Assembly (NCBI RefSeq): GCF_000238055.2
Contig: NZ_KE148312.1
Span: 751,201 to 815,200, forward strand
Length of the DNA stretch: 64,000 nt
Direction of reading: 5' to 3'
Source: Oribacterium parvum ACB1
GTDB taxonomy: Bacteria > Bacillota > Clostridia > Lachnospirales > Lachnospiraceae
The position numbers were made by a program, and so were the translations under genes. This document shows positions 28,462-37,354 of the stretch, in pieces; position 1 is the first letter of the stretch; every line of letters starts with the position of its first letter. The notes beneath the pieces are model-generated. The model did not search any database, was not told where the DNA came from, and saw only the letters and a list, made by a program, of their open reading frames with translations.

Positions 28462-29088
28462 TTATACAAGCCTTCTAATGGATTTTATAGGCTTATACGT
28501 AGCAGACTGAATGGTTACACCGGATCGAGAATTCAACGCTGAAAGCATCAACCCATTCCCAAGATAAATTCCAACATGACCGGAATAGGCCAAAACATCA
28601 CCCGGAATTGCATTTTCCAATCCACCTACATTTGCCCCCACAGAGCGAATTTCTGCAGAAGAATGAGGAAGGGAGACACCGAAATGTCCGAAAATCCCCA
28701 TCAGGAAACCGGAACAATCGGAACCGTTCAGTAAGCTTACTCCGCCGTATTTATACGGACGTCCGAGAAACTGCATAGCATAATCCACAACCTGCTGACT
28801 TCTGCTTTGCGTATCTCCGCTTAAAACATCGGAAGTAAATAATTCTACAGTCTGATCATTCTGCGAAACAATTTCTCCTTCATCACTGAAAACCAATATA
28901 TCCTCTTCAGCCGCATTCGGTGCTGCAACGGAAGAAAATGCGGGAATCGACGAAAGTGCAAAAACACTGATCCCCAAAGTCAGTACTCCTTTTTTTGTAT
29001 TATGAATGAAGGAAGTAAATCCCTTCTTTTCTCCAAGCTTTTTGGGGTCTGCCCCTGTTGTTCGAAAACTAGCATTTACTTTTTGCAT
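28462..29088 (-). CDS. secreted NlpC/P60 family peptidoglycan endopeptidase
   Basis: A 208-residue protein with a signal-like segment around residues 33-53 and a C-terminal NlpC/P60 cysteine peptidase domain: FLGRPYKYGG, GSDCSGFLMG (catalytic Cys) and SGHVGIYLGNG (catalytic His). It would cut peptide stems of peptidoglycan. The ATG at 29088 has AAGGAGA upstream. It is monocistronic with a strong terminator. Confidence 0.92.
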   Translation of the reverse strand: MQKVNASFRTTGADPKKLGEKKGFTSFIHNTKKGVLTLGISVFALSSIPAFSSVAAPNAAEEDILVFSDEGEIVSQNDQTVELFTSDVLSGDTQSRSQQVVDYAMQFLGRPYKYGGVSLLNGSDCSGFLMGIFGHFGVSLPHSSAEIRSVGANVGGLENAIPGDVLAYSGHVGIYLGNGLMLSALNSRSGVTIQSATYKPIKSIRRLV

Positions 29089-29429
29089 AAAATCTCCTTT
29101 TTGCTTCCTCGAGTCTATTTTTTTAAATAACTAAACAGTCTTGAGTGCTTTTCTTCTTTTGTAATTTTGACTTCTTATCTCCAAACTGCATCTTGTTTCC
29201 AATGCAGTAATCGAACACCCCGTCGCAACAAAATATCGTATACTTCTACAAATTATAAAAAAGAAAAGCTGAATAACCTGATACGAGTTTAAATCTTAGG
29301 GAGAAGATATGACCAAAATAAAAACACAGTATGAAGATTCACTGACACATTCTTACGAAGAAAGCCAAGTTCTATCGATTTCATACCATGTTTTTTACAA
29401 TTTTCTGACATTCAGTCTATTTTATATAA
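29089..29429. other. intergenic region upstream of the NlpC/P60 gene
   Basis: About 340 bp holding the presumed promoter of the NlpC/P60 gene (AT-rich TATAAT-like strings near 29250) and the start of the doubtful 59-residue ORF. Nothing else recognised. Confidence 0.3.
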
Positions 29430-29488
29430 TTATTTTGAACTATCTCTTTGTTCTTCCTCTTTTTCACTTTGCGGAGTATATCCGATGA
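29309..29488 (+). CDS. possible 59-residue membrane peptide
   Basis: A plus-strand ORF with AGGGAGA four bases before its ATG. It has a hydrophilic N-terminus (MTKIKTQYEDSLTHSYEES) and a hydrophobic stretch (FYIIILNYLFVLPLFHF). It overlaps the 3' end of the opposite-strand yczE-like gene by about 60 bp. Evidence is only the ribosome-binding site and composition; it may be chance. Confidence 0.22.
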   Translation: MTKIKTQYEDSLTHSYEESQVLSISYHVFYNFLTFSLFYIIILNYLFVLPLFHFAEYIR

Positions 29489-30098
29489 CTTTCTCCGAAA
29501 TATGGACATCAAAGAAATGAATAACCGGTCCTAAGCAAAGAGCGGAAAGTAATGTTCCCAGTCCTACCAGACCGCCCAATAAGTAGGTGGCAAGGGCCGC
29601 AATACCGTCTGTAAACATCCTGCAACCGTAATAATGCTTTTTCGTCTTATCTCGAAGGCCTAAAGATAAATAGTCATAAGGCGCAACTCCAAGATCTGCG
29701 GTTTGATAAAGAGATACACCTAAAGAAGTCACAACAACGGCAATCAGAGCCCATGCTATCTGCACAATAATGCCGTATTGCTCTGCATAACCAAAGTTTT
29801 TCACAAGAATTCCATAAATGAAACTTACTGCATAGCCTACAAGTATGCCATTCGCAAAGGTTCCGGCACCAATGTATTTTCTTCCAAAAAAAATCTGAAT
29901 AATGAGGAAAATAATATTTGCATACAGATTCTGTAGCCCCAAGGAAATCCCAAAAATTTCCGCAAGTCGCATATTTAATGCGGAAATCGGATCATTTCCC
30001 AAATGAGATTCCTTAAATAAGGCAATTCCCACAGAAATAATGAGCACACCGAGAATCATACCGACGTACCTTCTCAGCAAAATATTCTTTTCCTTCAT
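29430..30098 (-). CDS. YczE/YyaS-like integral membrane protein
   Basis: A 222-residue protein with five to six transmembrane helices. Family marks are GIALFKESHLGNDPISALN and SLGVSLYQTADLGVAPYDYLSLGL, two pseudo-repeated halves each with a Gly-x-x-Pro motif. Known members (YczE) lack a defined biochemical role. The gene follows the L,D-transpeptidase gene closely (27 bp), so they may be co-transcribed. Confidence 0.82.
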   Translation of the reverse strand: MKEKNILLRRYVGMILGVLIISVGIALFKESHLGNDPISALNMRLAEIFGISLGLQNLYANIIFLIIQIFFGRKYIGAGTFANGILVGYAVSFIYGILVKNFGYAEQYGIIVQIAWALIAVVVTSLGVSLYQTADLGVAPYDYLSLGLRDKTKKHYYGCRMFTDGIAALATYLLGGLVGLGTLLSALCLGPVIHFFDVHISEKVIGYTPQSEKEEEQRDSSK

Positions 30099-30125
30099 AT
30101 GCCCCTCTACTCTCTCTTCTCCTTT

Positions 30126-31484
30126 TTACGGATGCACAACAACCGGGCAGCCCTTCTGAATCCGATTGTATAACTCTGCAGCCTTGTTCTTCGGAAGATT
30201 GATGCAGCCATGAGAACCGCCCCTAACATAAATATCCCCTCCGAACTTAGAACGCCAAGAAGCATCATGTAATCCGATTCCGCCATTAAACGGCATCCAG
30301 TAGTCCACATGCGCTTCGTATTCCGGCTTCCCGTTAATTAACCTACCCCGAAGGATACGATTGGTTTCCTTTCCTCTTAAGAAAAATACTCCGGAAGGGG
30401 TCTCTCTGCCGGCTTCCACCATACCGGTAACCGTCGGACTCTCCCAAACCAAACTTCCGTTTTCATAGTAATAAACATGCTGTAAAGTTAAATCCACCTC
30501 TAAAAAGGTATTTCCAAATTGAGGTTGTGCATACTGTGCAGGCTTATAGGCATAAACAGGCTCTCTTTCCATACTTTGGAAAGAAGAAATCGCCTGCTTT
30601 AAGGCTTCTTTTTCTGCCACAACATTGATGTGAAGAGCGTAGGGTGTAAGCATCGCAATTTCTTTTCCGCTGGCAGAAGTGAAAGAAACGGTATTTCCCG
30701 GATTGCCATACTTGCCTTCCAGATAGTTCGCATAGGCCAGTACCTTTTCTTCATCAAACTGTACACCGGAAGCATTCATCCCCGTAACCATTTCATAAAG
30801 ACTGTCTCCGGATAACTTTTCCTTGTTTCCCAATACATCTGTCACAATCTCCACGGAATGAAGACGATTTAACGCATCAAGCTTTGCTTCCAAGTCCCCT
30901 TTTCGAACAGTAAGCTCTTCATAGATTCCTCTTTGACTTAAATCGATAGTGTTCTCTCCACGCTGTAAGGCGGAACGAACATTGGCAAAAAACTTCGCTT
31001 CGTCCAGAGAATTTCCCTCCTGCTCCGGAACGATACTGAAGCTTCCATCCTTCTTAATATAGGCATTGCTTGTTTTCTTTCTGTTCTTTAGGAAGGATAA
31101 CTGACTAAGCTTCTCATTCAGTTTTCCTTCATCATAAGTTGCAGAACTTCCCTCCAAGGAATACTCATAGCGGGCATCAGGATTTCCCGTTACAGCCTTC
31201 GCGGTCTCGTCTTGCAAAATCTGCGCCAAATTAGTCGGAGCCTGAAGATGATATCCAATATCTGAACCCTTAATCTGTTCTGTCTTGTCTTTTCCTTTTA
31301 TATAAAGGATATAATCCCGGCTATATTCTCCCTCCAAATATGCTTTTGCTTCTTCAAGCGTTTTTCCGGAAAGAGGTATTCCATTACCATAGGTTCCCGT
31401 CACAAAACGATCCAAGGCATAAACGTATGTGGGTAATAAGAGAATAAACAGCAACACAGTAAATACGATTTTAAATTTTCTCAT
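30126..31484 (-). CDS. L,D-transpeptidase (YkuD) with peptidoglycan-binding domains
   Basis: A 452-residue membrane-anchored enzyme that forms 3-3 crosslinks or attaches proteins to peptidoglycan. There is an N-terminal transmembrane segment and PF12229-type binding repeats across ~40-320. The C-terminal YkuD domain contains GIGLHDASWR and SHGCINLPKNKAAEL (catalytic Cys). The start is the ATG at 31484 with GGAGG five bases upstream; the upstream TTG overlaps that site. Confidence 0.93.
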   Translation of the reverse strand: MRKFKIVFTVLLFILLLPTYVYALDRFVTGTYGNGIPLSGKTLEEAKAYLEGEYSRDYILYIKGKDKTEQIKGSDIGYHLQAPTNLAQILQDETAKAVTGNPDARYEYSLEGSSATYDEGKLNEKLSQLSFLKNRKKTSNAYIKKDGSFSIVPEQEGNSLDEAKFFANVRSALQRGENTIDLSQRGIYEELTVRKGDLEAKLDALNRLHSVEIVTDVLGNKEKLSGDSLYEMVTGMNASGVQFDEEKVLAYANYLEGKYGNPGNTVSFTSASGKEIAMLTPYALHINVVAEKEALKQAISSFQSMEREPVYAYKPAQYAQPQFGNTFLEVDLTLQHVYYYENGSLVWESPTVTGMVEAGRETPSGVFFLRGKETNRILRGRLINGKPEYEAHVDYWMPFNGGIGLHDASWRSKFGGDIYVRGGSHGCINLPKNKAAELYNRIQKGCPVVVHP

Positions 31485-31569
31485 CTTCTCCTCCAAAAAA
31501 AGTAGTCCATCTATTTTACATCGACTTCACTCTCTTGAGTAGTCAGAATAGTGAAACTGTACTCCTATA

Positions 31570-32451
31570 TTACTCACCGAAGACTTTCTTTCTTAAAGCT
31601 CTTGCTGTTGGAGTGTCCGCCAAACCGCCCTGTGCAGTTTCTTTTAAATTTACCGACATACTGTCTCCAACCGACTTCATCGCAGCAATGCATTCATCAA
31701 CCGGTATTTTTAAGTCAATTCCAGCTAGAGCCATATCCGCACTGGAAAGTGCAATCACTACTCCGGAAACATTTCTCTTAATGCAGGGAATCTCCACAAG
31801 ACCGGCTACCGGATCACAGACCAGACCCATCTGATTTATGATAGACATCCCTAAGGCATCACCGCATGAAGCAGGACTACCTCCCATCAGTTCAACCAAA
31901 GCTGCCGCTGCCATCCCGGATGCCGAACCGCACTCCGCCTGACAACCGCCTTCTGCGCCGGAAATGGACGCCATCTGCGCAATGACCATTCCGAAGGCAC
32001 CGGCAGTAAAGATAGACATCACAACATCTCTCTTCGAAAATCCCTTATCCTCATACATGGAGACAAGACAACCCGGGAGAATGCCGCAGGAACCTGCAGT
32101 AGGTGTTGCTACAATACGCCCCATGGCCGCATTACAATTGGAAACACACATTGCCCGTCCAATTGCTCTTGTCATAAAGCTACCGGAGAGTCCTCCACCC
32201 GTCCTATCAGAATACCGCAGCATCTTTGCGCCCTCACCGCCTGTCAACCCCGAGGTCGAAAGAAGATTCGGATCATTTCCTTTCTTAACCGATTCCACCA
32301 TGACATCAAAGTTTTTCTCCATCATGGCGTAAAGCTCTTCCTTAGGAAGCTGCATCTCTTCTGCCTGATCCTCCAGACAAAGTTCACTGATTTTTATGCC
32401 CCGCTTTGTTGCAGCATCGCAGAGCTCTTTTATACTGGTATATTTAATCAT
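31570..32451 (-). CDS. sdaAA: L-serine ammonia-lyase, iron-sulfur-dependent, alpha subunit
   Basis: Converts L-serine to pyruvate and ammonia with its beta subunit. At 293 residues it has normal length. Fe-S ligand cysteines lie in CVSNCNAAMG, TAGSCGILPG and GGCQAECGSASGM. It is 20 bp downstream of sdaAB, so the two form an operon. Confidence 0.96.
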   Translation of the reverse strand: MIKYTSIKELCDAATKRGIKISELCLEDQAEEMQLPKEELYAMMEKNFDVMVESVKKGNDPNLLSTSGLTGGEGAKMLRYSDRTGGGLSGSFMTRAIGRAMCVSNCNAAMGRIVATPTAGSCGILPGCLVSMYEDKGFSKRDVVMSIFTAGAFGMVIAQMASISGAEGGCQAECGSASGMAAAALVELMGGSPASCGDALGMSIINQMGLVCDPVAGLVEIPCIKRNVSGVVIALSSADMALAGIDLKIPVDECIAAMKSVGDSMSVNLKETAQGGLADTPTARALRKKVFGE

Positions 32452-32471
32452 TTTATCCTCTTGTTTTCTTT

Positions 32472-33140
32472 TTAAATTGCCCGAATCAGCAAAGCATGCT
32501 CCACATTTTCAAGCTGGTTTATATCCTCCATTAACTCTTGAGGGGGGATTTGATCAATTTCTATCGTCATAAGAGCCGTTCCTCCCTTTTCCGGACGGCT
32601 GAGACGAAAGTTTCCGATATTCAAATCCTTATATTTTTCATACATAATATGTGTAACTTCCGCAATCACACCGGGTTTATCCTTGTGAAGTACCAGAATT
32701 GTATTATTGTCCCCGGTAAAGTCCACTCTCATTCCGTTAATGGAATCCACCCTGATATTTCCTCCACCGATACTGGCACCTTCTACTATCCCCTTTTCGC
32801 CACCGGCCAAGGTATAATGAATCCTCGCCGTATTGGGATGTGCCCCGGGAATATCATTCTCTATGAAACGATAATCAATCCCTCTATCCTTCGCAATCTT
32901 CAAGGCATCCCTGATTTCTTCCGAGTAACTGTGGTAGCCCATAATCCCCGCAAGTAAAGCTCTATCCGTTCCATGCCCTCTATAGGTTCTTGCAAAGGAT
33001 CCGGAAAGCTCAATATCCAGCTCTTTGAAATCCGAGCTGCCCGCCACTTTATTAACTACTCTCCCAAGCCGTACAGCTCCTGCAGTGTGTGAACTGCTCG
33101 GACCGATCATAATGGGACCAATGATATTAAAAACGTTCAT
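32472..33140 (-). CDS. sdaAB: L-serine ammonia-lyase, iron-sulfur-dependent, beta subunit
   Basis: A 222-residue beta subunit with MIGPSSSHTAGAVRLG (substrate-loop motif) and a C-terminal ACT domain (DKPGVIAEVTHIMYEKYKDL). The start is the ATG at 33140 (MNVFNIIGPI) preceded by AAAGGAAAGG; an upstream TTG is less likely. Confidence 0.95.
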   Translation of the reverse strand: MNVFNIIGPIMIGPSSSHTAGAVRLGRVVNKVAGSSDFKELDIELSGSFARTYRGHGTDRALLAGIMGYHSYSEEIRDALKIAKDRGIDYRFIENDIPGAHPNTARIHYTLAGGEKGIVEGASIGGGNIRVDSINGMRVDFTGDNNTILVLHKDKPGVIAEVTHIMYEKYKDLNIGNFRLSRPEKGGTALMTIEIDQIPPQELMEDINQLENVEHALLIRAI

Positions 33141-33237
33141 TTCCTTTCCTTTCAACTCTCTATCTATAATTTCTAAAAAAACAAAGAATTCTTTTGTCTA
33201 TGCCATAAGAACCGAATAAAAATATAAATCAAATGCA

Positions 33238-33265
33238 TCAAGAATACAATCTGCTATATTCTTGA
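33238..33265. repeat. inverted repeat upstream of sdaAB
   Basis: TCAAGAATA and TATTCTTGA pair as arms around a ~10-base centre in the ~170-bp region before sdaAB. It may be an operator or leader hairpin. Confidence 0.45.
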
Positions 33266-33311
33266 TAAATATAAAGAAAAGGTACAAAAATAAAATATTT
33301 CTTTATATACA

Positions 33312-33443
33312 ATATAGGTCTGAAAGGGGAGCACGCTCTCGCTAACCTCGCCACGCAACGGACACTAAGCGAAAAACCGCATTACCTTTGTTTTTCGCAA
33401 GTACCGGTGGGCTCCTATTCCCCCATTTCAGACCTATACTGCA
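33312..33443 (-). ncRNA. rod-like structured RNA candidate (6S-like shape), unclassified
   Basis: The ends of this ~130-bp GC-rich segment pair over 13 bp (TATAGGTCTGAAA with TTTCAGACCTATA), then GGGG/CCCC and GGAGC/GCTCC. An inner hairpin GCGAAAAAC/GTTTTTCGC caps it, leaving a large open centre. This long closed rod with a bubble is the shape of 6S RNA, but I do not recognise conserved 6S positions. On the minus strand TTGAAG-18-TATATA (33479-33451) could be its promoter, so minus is preferred. A palindromic mobile repeat is the main alternative. Confidence 0.45.
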
Positions 33444-33487
33444 TAAAAGTTATATATAATTGTGTTTTTTACAGCTTCAAGTGTTTT

Positions 33488-35476
33488 TTATAAAATCCCA
33501 CCTACAGCTACAATAAGCGGAGCGAAAACCAAAGCGATAACAGTCATCAGCTTAATCAGAATATTGATGGATGGTCCTGAAGTATCCTTAAACGGATCTC
33601 CTACCGTATCTCCTACAACAGCCGCCTTATGCGTATCCGAGCCTTTTCCGCCGTTGTGTCCTTCCTCAACATACTTTTTCGCATTGTCCCATGCTCCACC
33701 GGAGTTGGACATAAAGATAGCCATCATTACACCGGAAACGAGGGCTCCGGCAAGTAAACCGCCAAGAGACTCCGCACCGAGCAATAATCCGATTCCCAAA
33801 GGAGCAAGAACAGCCAATACACCGGGAACAATCATCTCACGCAAAGCCGCCTTTGTGGAAATACTGACACAGGTTTTGTAATCCGGCTTTTCTGTTCCTT
33901 CCATGATGCCCGGCTTCTCTCTAAACTGTCTTCTTACCTCGGAAATCATAGAAAAGGCTGCCTTACTTACGGAACTCATCGTAAAGGCGGAGAAAAGGAA
34001 CGGAAGCATAGCTCCAATGAAAAGCCCGATGCAAACACGGCTGTCCAAAACATTGATATTGTTTAAGCCTACCGCTTGTGCATACGATGCAAAAAGTGCC
34101 AGAGCAGTTAAGGCAGCGGAACCGATCGCAAAGCCCTTCCCCATGGCAGCAGTGGTATTTCCAACCGCGTCGAGCTGATCAGTAATACATCTTACTTCTT
34201 CCGGAAGGCCGGACATTTCTGCAATACCGCCCGCATTGTCCGCAATAGGACCATACGCATCTACCGCAACTGTAATAGCTGTTGTGGATAGCATACCTAC
34301 TGCTGCGAGTGCAATTCCATAAAGTCCAAGAACACTATAAGAAATAAAAATCGCAACGGAAATCAATACAATGGGAACTGCCGTTGAGCGCATTCCGATG
34401 GCCATACCGGAAATAATATTGGTAGCCGGACCGGTTTCGGACTGCTTTGCAATTTCTTTTACAGGATTATAGGAGGAAGAAGTGTAGTACTCTGTAACTG
34501 CGCCGATAGCAAGCCCTGCAATGAGCCCTGCCGTAACAGCAAAAGCTGCATGTAAATCCCGGAAGAAATACTGAGACAGGGCAAAGGCAAATATCAGAAC
34601 CGCAGCAGCGGAGGAATAGCTCGCCATCTTTAAGACTTTACTCGGATTATCTCCTCCGAGAGTCAGTACCAAAATACTTCCGAGAACGCATGCAAGCAAA
34701 GAAAGTCCTGCCAGTAATAAGGGGAATGCAACACCCTCTATCGACTTCCCTTCCAAAAGGAAGCCGAGTGTCATCGCGGAAACCAAAGCCCCCACATAGG
34801 ACTCAAAAAGGTCTGCACCCATTCCTGCCACATCGCCGACATTGTCTCCTACATTATCCGCAATTACCGCAGGATTTCTGGGATCATCTTCAGGAATTCC
34901 GGCTTCCACCTTACCTACAAGGTCAGCACCCACGTCTGCCGCTTTCGTATAGATTCCACCGCCCACACGGGCAAAAAGAGCAATACTGGATGCTCCCAAA
35001 GAAAATCCGGAAAGAACGCCCACATCCTTTGTCAGCATATAGAAAAGTCCGATTCCGAAGATACCGAATCCGGCCACACACATCCCCATAACGGAACCGC
35101 CGGAAAAGGCAATGGAAAGTGCCTTCTTCATTCCATACTGTCTTGCAGCCTCTGCAGTTCGTACATTTGCCGATGTTGCGGAGCGCATACCGAAATATCC
35201 TGCAAGAGTCGATAACAATGCACCAAAGATAAAGGCTACAGCACTAAGCCAGCTTTTTGTTCCAAAACCGATACATAAAAATAAGCTGCAAACAAAAAAA
35301 AGAAGAATCCGATACTCTGCAAAAAGAAATGCTTCCGCGCCTTCTGCAATCGCCTTCGCAATTTCCTTCATTCTCTCATTTCCGGAATCCTCTTTCAGAA
35401 TCTTCTGTCCCTGGAATAAGGCGAACAGAAGCCCTAAGACACCCAAAACAGGTACGGCAAAAAATAAACTATCCAT
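33488..35476 (-). CDS. hppA: K+-stimulated membrane-bound pyrophosphatase (ion pump)
   Basis: A 662-residue protein with about 16 transmembrane helices that couples pyrophosphate hydrolysis to H+ or Na+ export. PPi-site motifs are [33 protein letters not shown] and [29 protein letters not shown] has Ala at the position where K+-independent enzymes have Lys, indicating the K+-dependent class. The start is the ATG at 35476 with AAGGGGG upstream. Confidence 0.95.
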   Translation of the reverse strand: MDSLFFAVPVLGVLGLLFALFQGQKILKEDSGNERMKEIAKAIAEGAEAFLFAEYRILLFFVCSLFLCIGFGTKSWLSAVAFIFGALLSTLAGYFGMRSATSANVRTAEAARQYGMKKALSIAFSGGSVMGMCVAGFGIFGIGLFYMLTKDVGVLSGFSLGASSIALFARVGGGIYTKAADVGADLVGKVEAGIPEDDPRNPAVIADNVGDNVGDVAGMGADLFESYVGALVSAMTLGFLLEGKSIEGVAFPLLLAGLSLLACVLGSILVLTLGGDNPSKVLKMASYSSAAAVLIFAFALSQYFFRDLHAAFAVTAGLIAGLAIGAVTEYYTSSSYNPVKEIAKQSETGPATNIISGMAIGMRSTAVPIVLISVAIFISYSVLGLYGIALAAVGMLSTTAITVAVDAYGPIADNAGGIAEMSGLPEEVRCITDQLDAVGNTTAAMGKGFAIGSAALTALALFASYAQAVGLNNINVLDSRVCIGLFIGAMLPFLFSAFTMSSVSKAAFSMISEVRRQFREKPGIMEGTEKPDYKTCVSISTKAALREMIVPGVLAVLAPLGIGLLLGAESLGGLLAGALVSGVMMAIFMSNSGGAWDNAKKYVEEGHNGGKGSDTHKAAVVGDTVGDPFKDTSGPSINILIKLMTVIALVFAPLIVAVGGIL

Positions 35477-35561
35477 TTCGTTTTCCCCCTTAAAGAAAAG
35501 CAACACGATTTCTATTCGTGTTTGTCAGATAATCATAACAAAGGAATAGACATTTTTCTAC

Positions 35562-35600
35562 TATTTATTTTAAAAAAGAAATTTTTTTTAAAATAAATAA
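35562..35600. repeat. AT-only inverted repeat upstream of hppA
   Basis: TATTTATTTTAAAAAA and TTTTTTAAAATAAATA form 16-bp arms around a short GAAAT-type centre, between the lspA-like gene and hppA. It is either an operator/promoter structure of hppA or a weak terminator for the upstream gene. Confidence 0.5.
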
Positions 35601-35614
35601 TATGACTTTCTCAT

Positions 35615-36133
35615 TTATCTATTCCTAATCCAGGACATAAGAGAACCTAAAGCATAAAGAATTCCGCCAAAGTATAGAGCGATATCTCCAATATTGATAA
35701 TCATCTTTTTTAAAACACTGATTCGGATATACAGATAATCCGTTACTTTTCCATAGCGTACCCTATCGTAAGTATTGGACATCGCACCGCCCAAAACCAT
35801 CGCCATCCCGTACTTTTGTAAAAGATAAGCGTCTCCCATTGTATAACTCATATAGGGAAGTGCAAAAGCAAGAAAAATGGTTGCCAAAACGGACAAGGCC
35901 TTAACGAGCTTCGGATGACGGCCCAAGCGTCCCATGGAAAAACCGGGATTAAACGCTCTTCGGATTTCCACAAGTCCTCTGCTGCCTTTCAGCTTTTTGG
36001 GAAAATCCTCCTCCTTTGCACAATTGATTTTCTCTTTCAAAACTCGATCCAGCGCAAAGATTCCTGCCGCTACAAGAAGCAGACAGAAAAATCCTTTGGG
36101 CAAAAACCAAAAAAATTTTATTCTACTACGCAT
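35615..36133 (-). CDS. LspA-like signal peptidase II, divergent
   Basis: A 172-residue membrane protein with four hydrophobic segments. It shows the two aspartate motifs of prolipoprotein signal peptidase: GGAMSNTYDRVRYGKVTDYL and INIGDIALYFGG, plus NPGFSMG. The second motif differs from the usual FNxAD, so it may be a paralogue of the housekeeping enzyme. The start is the ATG at 36133 with AAGGAG upstream, within the end of the truncated MocR gene. Confidence 0.75.
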   Translation of the reverse strand: MRSRIKFFWFLPKGFFCLLLVAAGIFALDRVLKEKINCAKEEDFPKKLKGSRGLVEIRRAFNPGFSMGRLGRHPKLVKALSVLATIFLAFALPYMSYTMGDAYLLQKYGMAMVLGGAMSNTYDRVRYGKVTDYLYIRISVLKKMIINIGDIALYFGGILYALGSLMSWIRNR

Positions 36134-37187
36134 CACTTCTTCTCCTTCTCTTCACCCGATTAATATGTCGTTCAAACTCCCCACTTTGTAAAAGTTCTGT
36201 CAGTATACATTGTTCCAAAACAGGAACGGAACAACTGTAAAATGCAATTTTCTTAAGATCCTCCTTCGTCCTTTCCTTAGGAAGTAGCAGGTAGGCCATA
36301 CGAAAAGCGGGACCTATAGTTTTTGAAAAACTGTTAATGTAATATACGGAATTACTTTCATCCATACTGAAAAGGCTGTCCTCGGGTTTTCCCAGAGCGG
36401 AAAACTCCGAGTCGTAGTCGTCTTCTATAATGATTGCTTTTTTTCTCCTTACAAAGTCCAGATACTCTCTTCTTTTTCCGGCCGTTGCTGTAATTCCGGT
36501 TGGAAAGCTATGAAAAGGAGTAACGTGCAGGACCTTGCTCTTTGCCTTTTGCAATGCAGAACTGTGAATTCCATTTTTCCCCATTCCCAAAAACTCGAGA
36601 GTAATTCCATTTGCCTTGTAAATCTTTTGCATTTTCTCATAGGACGGATACTCTACCGCAAAACTCTGCTCTCTTCCCAGAATCTGCACAAGCAGAGCAT
36701 AAAGCTGCTCTGCACCGGAACCGATCAAAATCTGCTCTTCCTCTACAAAGATGCCCCTTGCCCTTCGTAAATAATCCTTCAACGCTCTTCGTAAAAAAAA
36801 TTTTCCCTGGTTCTCCGAGGGACTTAAAATCTCTTCTCCGTATTTGGAGAGCACCTTTCGGACCGTTTTCGCAATCGCCGAGTAAGCCATTCCCTCCTTA
36901 TCTCCGCTTTGAAAATACGTTAAAGATAAGTTCTGCTCTTGCTGCTCCTCAACAGGAAAAAGAAGCCCGTCCTGATAAGAGACAAAATAACCGCTTCGTT
37001 CCCTCCCCTCAATATAGCCCTCTTCCTCTAAAAGAGCATAGCTGTGCTCCACTGTGAGTAAGGATATCCCCATGGTAGAAGCCAAGAGACGCTTGGACGG
37101 CATTTTTTCCCTAAAACGATAGCGCCCTTCAACAATGTCCTTTCGGAGAGTCTGATATAAATCAATGTATTTGAACTGCCCCGGCAT
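36126..37187 (-). CDS. MocR/PdxR-type regulator (GntR domain plus aminotransferase fold), C-terminally truncated
   Basis: A GntR winged helix (KMPSKRLLASTMGISLLTVEHSY, residues ~30-75) is fused to a fold-type I PLP domain with IIIEDDYDSEF and the PLP lysine in NSFSKTIGPAFRMAY. The family usually runs to ~450-480 residues. This protein stops at 353, just after GEFERHINRVKRRRR, so the last ~90-100 residues are missing. The lspA-like gene begins inside its last codons. The start is the ATG at 37187 with GGAGAG upstream. It may be non-functional or a remnant. Confidence 0.85.
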   Translation of the reverse strand: MPGQFKYIDLYQTLRKDIVEGRYRFREKMPSKRLLASTMGISLLTVEHSYALLEEEGYIEGRERSGYFVSYQDGLLFPVEEQQEQNLSLTYFQSGDKEGMAYSAIAKTVRKVLSKYGEEILSPSENQGKFFLRRALKDYLRRARGIFVEEEQILIGSGAEQLYALLVQILGREQSFAVEYPSYEKMQKIYKANGITLEFLGMGKNGIHSSALQKAKSKVLHVTPFHSFPTGITATAGKRREYLDFVRRKKAIIIEDDYDSEFSALGKPEDSLFSMDESNSVYYINSFSKTIGPAFRMAYLLLPKERTKEDLKKIAFYSCSVPVLEQCILTELLQSGEFERHINRVKRRRRSDA

Positions 37188-37354
37188 TTTCTCTCCTTCC
37201 CCTGAAATCACTCCTTTTATTCTTCTTAAGCAATTTTTCTTTGGCTGTGTTTTTCCCTAACTATCTTTCTGAATTCATATTTCTTTCATCTACTCTTCTC
37301 TATATTCCCAAAAAATCATTATGCTATAAATTCCGCTCTGCCAGTCCCTATAAC

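Noticed and set aside
35477-35506. Upstream TTG start for hppA, and similar TTG starts for sdaAB, the L,D-transpeptidase and GH25
   Set aside because: In each case the TTG overlaps or precedes the Shine-Dalgarno of a well-placed ATG.
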